Assembly: GCA_016784945.1 (NCBI GenBank)
Contig: JADHTP010000203.1
Span: 1-5,945, forward strand
Length of the DNA stretch: 5,945 bases
Source: Deltaproteobacteria bacterium
Lineage (GTDB): Bacteria; Myxococcota_A; UBA9042; DTJE01
Direction of reading: 5' to 3'
Shown: positions 1-5,535 of the stretch, one piece after another
Layout of the letters: each line of letters starts with the position of its first letter
Numbering within the stretch: the first letter of the stretch is position 1
Notes under the pieces: generated by a model
What the model saw: the letters and a program-made list of their open reading frames with translations, nothing else
What the model was told of the DNA's origin: nothing
Database searches by the model: none
Made by a program: the position numbers and the translations under genes

Positions 1-353
1 CCCGTAACATCACCATCGACGTGGTGTCGCGATTCGTCAAAGGGCGGATCCGACGCCTGTTCGGTGTGGTGGTCAACACGATTTCCGCCGGGATGGTCAT
101 GGTCCTCATCGTGGTAAGCCTGTCCTACATCGGGCGGAAGATGGAAGACGGTTCGGTAGCTTTCACCATCCCCATGGAAGACGGCAACTGGATTTTCCAG
201 GAGTGGTGGTTCGCGACCATCATCCCCATGGGATTCGGGCTGATGGCCTGGCATTTCGTGGTCCATGCGTGGCTGTACCTGGTGGACGAACAGGTCGAAG
301 AAAGTGATCCCGACGACGACGAAGAAGTCGAAGCGGCGGGAGGTGACGCATGA
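1..353 (+). CDS. dctQ: TRAP transporter small permease subunit DctQ (3' part, 5' end outside the window)
   Basis: This is the small membrane subunit of a tripartite ATP-independent periplasmic (TRAP) importer, which braces the large permease in the inner membrane. The frame is open to the window edge: the codons before the GTG at 21 read RNITID and run into VVSRFVKGRIRRL. That matches the family's basic cytoplasmic loop between helices 2 and 3 (usually R-H-I-x-I-D-V), so the real start lies upstream and the GTG at 21 is internal. Two hydrophobic segments follow, the second with the family-typical pattern of aromatic residues, a Pro-x-Gly (IIPMGFG) and a Trp/His-rich end. The C-terminal tail, predicted cytoplasmic, is unusually acidic: DEQVEESDPDDDEEVEAAGG. 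The stop TGA at 351-353 overlaps the ATG of dctM (ATGA), so the two are probably translationally coupled. Family assignment is confident; the substrate is unknown. Confidence 0.9.
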   Translation, partial: RNITIDVVSRFVKGRIRRLFGVVVNTISAGMVMVLIVVSLSYIGRKMEDGSVAFTIPMEDGNWIFQEWWFATIIPMGFGLMAWHFVVHAWLYLVDEQVEESDPDDDEEVEAAGGDA

Positions 354-1939
354 TCACCGTCGCTTCCTTCCTGGTCATCGCCCTGGCCCTGGCCGGCCTG
401 CCCCTGTTCCTGGTCATCGGCGCATCGGCCATGTTGGGCTACCTGGGCTCCGGCCAGAGCATGGAACTCTTTTTTGCCAGCAACTTCAGACCCCTCGCAA
501 CGAATCCCGTGTTCCTTGCCATTCCCCTGTTCACTTTGGCCGGCTACCTGATGGCCCAGAGTCGCGCACCCGAACGGATGGTGCGACTGTCCCGCGCCGC
601 CGTGGGGTGGATGCCCGGTGGACTGGCCATCGTGGCCCTGATCGCCTGTGCGGGATTCACGGCGTTTACGGGCGCCTCCGGCGTGACCATTGTGGCCCTG
701 GGCGGCCTCCTGATGCCCACGCTGATCAAGGACGGCTATCCACGACGTTTCGCCCTTGGCCTGCTGACCACCGGTGGAAGCCGGGGCCTGCTCTTTCCGC
801 CGAGCCTGCCCCTGATCATCTACGCCATGATCGCGGGCCTGGCCATGGAAGGCGTCCAGCAGATGGAAGCCAACATCGACGAGGAGATGGAAGAGGTCGA
901 AGAGGCGGCGACGGACCCGGACAGTGCGCAGGCCGCCCTGGATGACGAACTGGACGACATCCTGGCCGAAGACGACGCTGAAGGCGAAGAAGGGGACGAA
1001 GAAGAATTCGACGACGACGACCTCGACGACATGCTGGCCGACATGGACGACCAGGGCAAAAAGGACCTGGAGGCCAGGGCGACGGAAGACTGGGCGCCCG
1101 GTTCAGGACCCGACACGGCCGTTACCGGCGCCCGCGCCCCGCCGTCTCACGTGTCCGTGGATCGTCTCTTCGTGGCCGGCGCCGTACCCGGCGCACTGGC
1201 GCTCCTTCTGGTGGCCATCTATTCCATCTGGTTCGGCGTCCGACGCAAGGTCCCGCGGACCAGGTTCGCCTGGCGTGAACTGGGGCGCGCCTTCGTCGGC
1301 GCCGCCTGGGAAGTCCCCATTCCCTTTATCATCATCGTGGGAATCTACGGCGGCTTCTTCACCGCCATCGACGGCGCCGCTATCATTGCGGCCTACGTGT
1401 TCTTCGTTGAGGTCGTAGTCTACCGCGACATCCGTATCGGGCAACTGCCGCACATCTTCCGCGAGAGCATGGTCCTGGTGGGAGGCATCCTCCTGATCAT
1501 GATGTCCGCCCTGGCCCTGACCAACTACTTCATCGACCGTGAGATCCCCCAGCAGATTTTCGCCCTGGTTCGCGAGACCATCACCAGCCCCATCACCTTC
1601 CTCCTGGCCCTCAACGTGTTCCTGCTGGTGGTGGGCACCCTCATGGACATATTCAGCGCCATCCTGGTGGTGGTTCCCATGATCACGCCCATAGCCGTTC
1701 AGTACGGCATCGACCCCGTCCACCTGGGCATCATCTTCCTGACAAACCTCGAAATGGGCTTTTCCACGCCGCCTGTCGGCGTGAACCTGTTCGTGGGTTC
1801 CCTGGCCTTCCGAAGGCCGGTGGTTGAACTCTATCGCGCCGCCCTGCCGTACCTGGGCCTGAGCTTCATCTCCCTCATGCTCATCACCTACTGGTCGGAC
1901 CTGTCGTTGTGGCTGGTGCGCGTGACGGGCGTACAGTAG
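350..1939 (+). CDS. dctM: TRAP transporter large permease subunit DctM with an acidic insertion
   Basis: This 529-residue inner-membrane protein is the transport subunit of a Na+-coupled TRAP importer, taking substrate from the periplasmic binding protein. The start is fixed by a near-perfect Shine-Dalgarno GGAGGTGA at 339-346 and by the 4-nt overlap with dctQ. Family hallmarks are visible. There is a re-entrant segment with FTAFTGASG (about 103-111) and a broken helix GGSRGLLFPPSLPL (about 142-155). In the second half there are LMDIFSAILVVVPMITPIA (about 431-449) and the broken helix EMGFSTPPVGVNLFVG (about 468-483). The two broken helices reflect the internal inverted repeat of this fold. 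Ordinary DctM is about 425-440 residues; the excess here is an acidic stretch at about 167-267 that replaces a short loop. The Arg in GGSRG sits where a hydrophobic residue is usual. The reading frame is intact on both sides of the insertion, so the gene looks functional. The substrate is not deducible. Confidence 0.95.
   Translation: MITVASFLVIALALAGLPLFLVIGASAMLGYLGSGQSMELFFASNFRPLATNPVFLAIPLFTLAGYLMAQSRAPERMVRLSRAAVGWMPGGLAIVALIACAGFTAFTGASGVTIVALGGLLMPTLIKDGYPRRFALGLLTTGGSRGLLFPPSLPLIIYAMIAGLAMEGVQQMEANIDEEMEEVEEAATDPDSAQAALDDELDDILAEDDAEGEEGDEEEFDDDDLDDMLADMDDQGKKDLEARATEDWAPGSGPDTAVTGARAPPSHVSVDRLFVAGAVPGALALLLVAIYSIWFGVRRKVPRTRFAWRELGRAFVGAAWEVPIPFIIIVGIYGGFFTAIDGAAIIAAYVFFVEVVVYRDIRIGQLPHIFRESMVLVGGILLIMMSALALTNYFIDREIPQQIFALVRETITSPITFLLALNVFLLVVGTLMDIFSAILVVVPMITPIAVQYGIDPVHLGIIFLTNLEMGFSTPPVGVNLFVGSLAFRRPVVELYRAALPYLGLSFISLMLITYWSDLSLWLVRVTGVQ
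848..1150 (+). other. Acidic low-complexity insertion within DctM (about residues 167-267)
   Basis: Between the helix ending SLPLIIYAMIAG and the next one beginning VDRLFVAGAVPG, canonical DctM proteins have only a few residues; here there are about 100. Within residues 173-247, 38 of 75 are Asp or Glu, including runs such as DEEEFDDDDLDD. It ends in a Pro/Ala/Gly-rich stretch (about 249-266). The DNA is rich in GAC and GAA codons and stays in frame throughout. Flanking positive charges (KDGYPRRF before, VRRKVPRTR after) place those ends in the cytoplasm, so by the positive-inside rule the loop should be periplasmic, on the side where the binding protein docks. That topology is inference. Possible roles are docking the binding protein, cation buffering, or none. 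Confidence 0.8.
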
Positions 1940-1942
1940 GGC

Positions 1943-2040
1943 AGTCGATAGTCGATAGTCGATAGTCGATAGTCGATAGTCGATAGTCGATAGTCGATAG
2001 TCGATAGTCGATAGTCGATAGTCGATAGTCGCTAGTCGCT
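1943..2040 (+). repeat. Heptanucleotide tandem repeat array (AGTCGAT) x14
   Basis: Twelve perfect copies of AGTCGAT run from 1943 to 2026, followed by two copies of the variant AGTCGCT (2027-2040), 98 bp without interruption. The array begins 4 nt after the dctM stop codon and lies wholly in the gap between convergent genes. Because the unit is 7 nt and contains TAG across the junction, every forward frame meets TAG once per 21 nt, while the reverse strand of the array is free of stops. Heptanucleotide tandem repeats are known from several bacterial groups, for example the STRR sequences of heterocystous cyanobacteria. The perfect copies suggest recent expansion by slippage or active maintenance. 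Confidence 0.98.
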
Positions 2041-2106
2041 CAAGGTACCAGGTCCCTTCACGAGATCCCCAACTATTGACTATGAACTATTGTCTATTGA
2101 CTTTCC
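1992..2106. terminator. Possible bidirectional hairpin between the convergent genes
   Basis: The inverted heptamer arrays can pair. The 32 nt at 2072-2103 match the complement of the AGTCGAT array at about 25 of 32 positions, and three of the mismatches become G-U pairs in the dctM-sense RNA. The loop would contain the 31-nt spacer plus any unpaired copies, and the perfect array allows many registers. No U-run follows either arm, so this is not a standard intrinsic terminator. It could still act as a shared transcript end or 3' stabiliser. The call rests on pairing potential and position only. Confidence 0.3.
2072..2106 (-). repeat. Degenerate heptamer array, inverted relative to the AGTCGAT array
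   Basis: On the + strand this stretch divides into heptamers ACTATTG, ACTATGA, ACTATTG, TCTATTG and ACTTTCC. The reverse complement of AGTCGAT, rotated, is ACTATCG, so the first and third units differ from it by one base and the second and fourth by two. The last is weak. It is therefore a diverged copy of the same repeat in the opposite direction, separated from the perfect array by 31 nt (2041-2071). It runs right up to the stop codon of the HEAT-repeat gene, whose last stop base is at 2106. Seen from that gene it supplies TAG codons in its own reading direction, mirroring what the other array does for dctM. Confidence 0.75.
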
Positions 2107-4286
2107 TAGTACTTGAGCGGCTTCTGAACCACCTGGCTCGTCTGGCGGTTCCGGATGTTTTCGGCAGCGTCCGCACCCGCCTCCTGCAAGGCAGCGTCCG
2201 ATTCCTTGGCCAGTTCGGACAGCATACCCAGGGACTTGCTGGTCCCCATGAAGCCCAGGGCCTGGATGGCCAGGACCACAAAGTCCCTTGACTTGGTGCG
2301 GATGCCGATGCGTCCGGGAATAAAGGATCTGAGCCTGGAAGGTCGGATGATTTCCGTCAGCGTGGCCTCCAGGTCCGGTTTGGCGGGAAGCGGCGCATTG
2401 CTGTAGCGGGTCAGGGCGCTAAGGCAAGCCGCCTGGGCAATTTCGTCGGGTTCGTCTTCCTTCCGGGAACGGATGCGGATGGTTTCGTTCAGCACATCCA
2501 GGAAATCCGGATCGCAACTGTGCATTGCCCCCAGGTGGTGAATGGCCCGTCGCACCACGGCCTTGTCCTTGTCGGCCAGAAAGCGCAGCAGATCCTTTTC
2601 GCCCTCGTCCTCCAGGATGCGGCCGATGGCATTGACGCATTCCTCCCTGACGCGGGGATGGGGGTGCCCTCCATATTGACGAATGGCCTTGACGGCCCGG
2701 CCCGCACGAAGGTCGCCCAACAGGGCAATGATGTTGCGCACCGCGTACCAGGGGTGCTTGTGCGAGTCCAGTTCCTCGGACAGCTTGGGGACGGCCCCGG
2801 TGCCGATTCTTTCCAGCATGGAGCAGGCCGCCTTGCGGGTGGACACGTCCTCGCTGGCCGACAGGAGGTTGACCAGGCTGTCCACGGACCTCTCGCCGAA
2901 GAGGGCCACGCCGTTTTCCAGGATCTGGCGACTGTCCTTCGGGGTGTTGGCGGCCAGCTGGACCAGGCCTTCGACGCATCCCGACCGTACCAGGACGGCC
3001 AGGGTTTCTTCCAGGAATCGCGTGCGTCCGACGAAAGGCGGGGCTTCCTCGTGCATATGCTCGTGCATGATGGACAGGATGTTGGACAGGGCGGCGGTTT
3101 CCCCGCGCTCCACCAGGACCGGAATGACCAGGGTCAGGACGTTCAGGTATTTCAGGTACGTCTTTGGACCGGCGCAGATGGCAAAGTCCTTGAGGTACAT
3201 GTCGGGGTTCTTCATGTAACGGTCGGCCATCTGGTAGGCCTTGATGCGTCGCCGGATGGAATCGGGCAGATCCTCGTCGGAGATGAGAGCGTCCTTGTAG
3301 CACTTCAGCAACAGATCGCCGGCGCCGGTCAATTCCTGCTGGGCGGCGAGTCGCACCAGCACCTTTCGCGACACCCGCTCAACGGTTTCCTGGTATTCCA
3401 GGATGTCCCGACCGGGCAGGCTCAGGTTCTGGTCGCCCCGTATCAGGACCTCGCGGAGTTCCAGTACCTCGTTGGTCAGGGGCAGGAGCCTCTTCTTGGG
3501 GACCGCCGCGATCATGGAATCCTCGATTTCCATGTTCGAAAAGGAATCCAGCCCCTCCCCGACGAGGTCGGTGTTCATGAGGATTTCGCGGGTAAGTTCC
3601 GGTCGCGTCAGGGGACGCATGATGTCCGAAATGGCCTGCGACTTCAGTTGCGACATGGCCTCGGGCCGCACCTTCTTCAGCTCCGGCAGTCGTGCCAGGT
3701 CATTGCGAAGACGCCCCATGGAGACCTTGACAGGCCAGGGGAGCTGGCGAACCGTTCCGGGCACGTCCGCCATGCCGATCACGGTCACGGACAGGATGCC
3801 GGCCTTGGTCAGTTCCTCGGACATGAGGGCAACGGCCGACTTGGACTCGGCTTCCACGACCCGCGAAGACCAGGTCACCCACAGGTCCATGAACTTTTCG
3901 AATTCCTTCTCGTCGATGCCCCGCTTGATGGTGAAGGAGGCGATCTTGTTGCGCAGGAAATAGTCGTGGAACTTCCTGACGAAGTGCTCGCCCATGGTTC
4001 CCGTCAGGAACTTGGAAACCTCGATGGGCTCCTTGACCAGACCGTCCACCATGATCCCGCGGTCATCGGTGGCGGACAGCAGGAGGTAGCTGACCTCGAA
4101 GGACTCCCTGGTGATCTCCTTGAACTGGCCGTGAAGTTCCTTGGCAGCTACCTTGGCCAGGGGGTGATCGGCCGAGTAGTAGCCTGTCTGCAGGAGGGCC
4201 TTGACCAGGCTGAGCGTGAATTCGCCTGCCTGGGTCTTGATTGCACGGAAACGCTCCTCCACCAGAGCGGTTTCGCTGTTCTCCAT
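2106..4286 (-). CDS. HEAT-repeat protein with a GYYSADHP-type N-terminal module
   Basis: This is a 726-residue soluble, presumably cytoplasmic protein with no signal peptide or membrane segment. The ATG at 4286 is chosen over a TTG at 4337 because it has a GAGG ribosome site 8 nt upstream, and the TTG lies inside a -35 box. Residues about 12-140 form a helical module with LVKALLQTGYYSADHPLAK (25-45). It resembles N-terminal modules with a conserved His-Pro found in HEAT-repeat proteins of deltaproteobacteria. A helical middle part (about 145-450) is not recognised. From about 455 to 710 there are degenerate HEAT-like units: ILENGVALFGERSVDSLVNLL, ACSMLERIG-AVPKLSEEL, WYAVRNIIALLGDL, PRVREECVNAIGRI, VVRRAIHHLGAM and VLAIQALGFMGT. 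Such repeats form curved scaffolds for binding other proteins. No catalytic motif is seen, and the partner and role are unknown. Its 3' end abuts the inverted heptamer array. Confidence 0.85.
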   Translation of the reverse strand: MENSETALVEERFRAIKTQAGEFTLSLVKALLQTGYYSADHPLAKVAAKELHGQFKEITRESFEVSYLLLSATDDRGIMVDGLVKEPIEVSKFLTGTMGEHFVRKFHDYFLRNKIASFTIKRGIDEKEFEKFMDLWVTWSSRVVEAESKSAVALMSEELTKAGILSVTVIGMADVPGTVRQLPWPVKVSMGRLRNDLARLPELKKVRPEAMSQLKSQAISDIMRPLTRPELTREILMNTDLVGEGLDSFSNMEIEDSMIAAVPKKRLLPLTNEVLELREVLIRGDQNLSLPGRDILEYQETVERVSRKVLVRLAAQQELTGAGDLLLKCYKDALISDEDLPDSIRRRIKAYQMADRYMKNPDMYLKDFAICAGPKTYLKYLNVLTLVIPVLVERGETAALSNILSIMHEHMHEEAPPFVGRTRFLEETLAVLVRSGCVEGLVQLAANTPKDSRQILENGVALFGERSVDSLVNLLSASEDVSTRKAACSMLERIGTGAVPKLSEELDSHKHPWYAVRNIIALLGDLRAGRAVKAIRQYGGHPHPRVREECVNAIGRILEDEGEKDLLRFLADKDKAVVRRAIHHLGAMHSCDPDFLDVLNETIRIRSRKEDEPDEIAQAACLSALTRYSNAPLPAKPDLEATLTEIIRPSRLRSFIPGRIGIRTKSRDFVVLAIQALGFMGTSKSLGMLSELAKESDAALQEAGADAAENIRNRQTSQVVQKPLKY

Positions 4287-4294
4287 GGGACCAG

Positions 4295-4298
4295 CCTC
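4295..4298 (-). promoter_or_regulatory. Ribosome binding site deciding the HEAT gene start
   Basis: On the minus strand GAGG lies 8 nt before the ATG at 4286. This supports the 726-residue form rather than the TTG-initiated extension, which would place the promoter inside the coding region. Confidence 0.65.
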
Positions 4299-4308
4299 GA
4301 TTAGCCGG

Positions 4309-4337
4309 ATTATCCTGCCCGCAACTGGTAAAGTCAA
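4309..4337 (-). promoter_or_regulatory. Sigma70-type promoter for the HEAT-repeat gene
   Basis: On the minus strand TTGACT (complement of 4332-4337) is followed after exactly 17 nt by GATAAT (complement of 4309-4314). Each hexamer matches five of six consensus positions, TTGACA and TATAAT. The -10 box ends 22 nt before the ATG, so transcription would start around 4302 and leave a short leader of roughly 15 nt containing the GAGG site. No operator-like inverted repeat is evident nearby. Confidence 0.7.
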
Positions 4338-4345
4338 CGAATCGG

Positions 4346-4354
4346 AAGGAGGGG
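4346..4354 (+). promoter_or_regulatory. Strong Shine-Dalgarno site deciding the PPC gene start
   Basis: AAGGAGGGG lies 6 nt before the ATG at 4361. The open frame continues upstream to 4241, but that extension would run antisense through the start of the HEAT gene and has no comparable site. I see no convincing -35/-10 pair for this gene in the 74-nt divergent gap. Confidence 0.8.
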
Positions 4355-4360
4355 TTCATC

Positions 4361-4807
4361 ATGGCAGCGTCGTTTAAGACCGAGATGGTTCTGGTCGGCC
4401 GGCTGGCCCGGGCCGAGGACATCCTGGCCGGGCTCACCGCCGTGGCCTTGGAACGGGGAATCCGGGCGGCCGTGGTCCAGGGGGTGGGAGCCACGCGGGA
4501 GGCCGTTCTCGGCTTCTATGACCAGGAGGCCCTGGAATACCGGGATCACTCGATTCCGGAACCCATGGAACTGCTTTCGCTTACGGGGAACATCAGCCTC
4601 AAGGACGGCAGTCCCTTCGTTCACGTTCACGCCATCCTGTCCGATGAACAGGGCAGGGCCTTCGGCGGCCACGTGATGCCCGGCACCCGTGTCTTTGCCC
4701 TCGAATATTCGCTGATGGTACTGGACGGCCCGGAACTGTGTCGGGAATACGATCGGGAAACACATCTCTATCTGTGGCCTGCGTCAGTGTCCAGGGCCCT
4801 TGGCTGA
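4361..4807 (+). CDS. PPC (DUF296) domain protein
   Basis: This 148-residue protein consists almost entirely of one PPC (plants and prokaryotes conserved) domain. Visible family features are the early Gly-x-Gly turn VVQGVGATREAVLGFYD (38-54), the strand ELLSLTGNIS (70-79), and the core FVHVHAILSDEQGRAFGGHV (86-105) with its HxH...G..GGH pattern. In plants the domain occurs in AT-hook proteins, but bacterial members like this one lack an AT-hook and form trimers, and their function is generally unestablished. His88, His90 and His104 could cluster, and a metal or ligand site there is possible; that is inference. It is transcribed divergently from the HEAT-repeat gene and followed after 56 nt by the lipoprotein gene on the same strand. 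Database names such as DNA-binding protein should not be taken as proof of DNA binding. Confidence 0.9.
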   Translation: MAASFKTEMVLVGRLARAEDILAGLTAVALERGIRAAVVQGVGATREAVLGFYDQEALEYRDHSIPEPMELLSLTGNISLKDGSPFVHVHAILSDEQGRAFGGHVMPGTRVFALEYSLMVLDGPELCREYDRETHLYLWPASVSRALG

Positions 4808-4835
4808 TGACCGGCCGGACCGTAACTACTACAAT
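4807..4835 (+). promoter_or_regulatory. Weak candidate promoter for the lipoprotein gene
   Basis: TACAAT at 4830-4835 matches five of six -10 positions. ATGACC at 4807-4812, 17 nt upstream, matches four of six -35 positions. Transcription would start near 4842, just before the ribosome site. It begins at the last base of the PPC gene stop codon, so the lipoprotein gene may be transcribed independently, from the PPC gene, or both. Confidence 0.4.
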
Positions 4836-4863
4836 GCCCGCGTCTTAGGGTGCTGGAGGAAGG

Positions 4864-5535
4864 ATGACCCGACGAACTGTCTGCGTGACCCTGTTTCTGG
4901 TGGCGGCGCTTTGCTGCGGTGGCGGTGACGACCCATCGAACCAGGACGTGGCCACCGATGTTCCCGTGGACGTGGACACGGGAACAGACACTAAAATGAT
5001 GGATGACCCGTCCGTGGTCGAAATTCGGCCTGAAGTCCTGTCCGAAGACACCATGAACATGGACCCTGGCCTGGCCGACGAGGGGATCCAGGACCCCGGC
5101 CAGCCCGATCCGGGAACGACGGACCCTGGCAAGCCCGATCCCGGTCCGCCAACGGATACCGGTCCCCAGTACAGCGACACGGTCCTCGCCTGCATCTACG
5201 TGGTGGAGAACATCTGCGCGAAAATGATCACCAAGTGCGACTTCCTGGGCCTCATTCCTGCGGAATGGATGGAAGTCTGCACCGACTTCCTTCTGAACAA
5301 TGGGAACATCATCGCCGGCGGATGCCAAATGCTCGACGACACCACGGTGTCAGACCCGAACATCGAGATGATCAAGACCTTCGGGCCGTCGGCTTTGAAG
5401 GAATGCACGGACAACTTCGAGTGCACGTTGCAGAACATCGGGAAACTGGGTGACTTCATCCTGCCGCTGATCCAGGGCGAAGAGTTCGAAACCGCGGACA
5501 TCCTGGCCCTGGTGGCCGATCTCTGCTTCAAGTAG
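4864..5535 (+). CDS. Putative lipoprotein with Asp-rich/DPGxx linker and eight-cysteine domain
   Basis: This is a 223-residue exported protein. GGAGGAAGG directly precedes the ATG. The N-terminus has basic residues, a hydrophobic core (CVTLFLVAAL) and then CCGGGDD, like the lipoprotein signals of myxobacteria and relatives. The lipobox is imperfect, with Leu before Cys17 or Cys before Cys18. The mature protein starts with an acidic stretch rich in Asp, Val and Thr (about 22-50), and residues 67-96 form a pentapeptide linker DPGxx in six units, the second degenerate (DEGIQ). The C-terminal domain (about 102-223) has cysteines at 110, 118, 125, 139, 154, 181, 187 and 221. That even number fits four disulfides in an extracytoplasmic, helical Cys-rich domain. 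I recognise no named family. An outer-membrane surface or periplasmic location is likely. The stop codon lies inside the 3' end of the convergent flippase-like gene. Confidence 0.85.
   Translation: MTRRTVCVTLFLVAALCCGGGDDPSNQDVATDVPVDVDTGTDTKMMDDPSVVEIRPEVLSEDTMNMDPGLADEGIQDPGQPDPGTTDPGKPDPGPPTDTGPQYSDTVLACIYVVENICAKMITKCDFLGLIPAEWMEVCTDFLLNNGNIIAGGCQMLDDTTVSDPNIEMIKTFGPSALKECTDNFECTLQNIGKLGDFILPLIQGEEFETADILALVADLCFK

Noticed and set aside
265..945. A 226-codon frame overlapping dctQ and dctM on the + strand
   Set aside because: It is an Arg/Pro/Gly-rich, out-of-frame shadow, while the dctQ and dctM frames show conserved family motifs.
820..1116. A serine-rich open frame on the minus strand under dctM
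   Set aside because: The Ser runs are the reverse reading of the GAC/GAA-rich acidic insertion, and there is no ribosome site or independent support.
2042..2058. Small inverted repeat (AAGGTACC / GGTCCCTT) in the spacer between the heptamer arrays, as a classical terminator
   Set aside because: The full arms leave a one-base gap with one mismatch, so the stem could only form with a shortened stem, and no T-run follows on either strand.
1943..2106. CRISPR array
   Set aside because: The repeats are contiguous 7-mers with no unique spacers and no cas genes nearby.
2520..4304. A 594-codon open frame on the + strand opposite the HEAT-repeat gene
   Set aside because: It is exactly antisense to a protein with clear HEAT features and its own promoter. 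Its translation is Gly/Gln/His/Val-rich with no recognisable motif, typical of a shadow frame in GC-rich coding DNA.
4287..4337. TTG-initiated N-terminal extension of the HEAT-repeat protein (17 extra residues)
   Set aside because: The TTG overlaps the -35 box of a good promoter and lacks a ribosome site, while the ATG at 4286 has GAGG at proper spacing.
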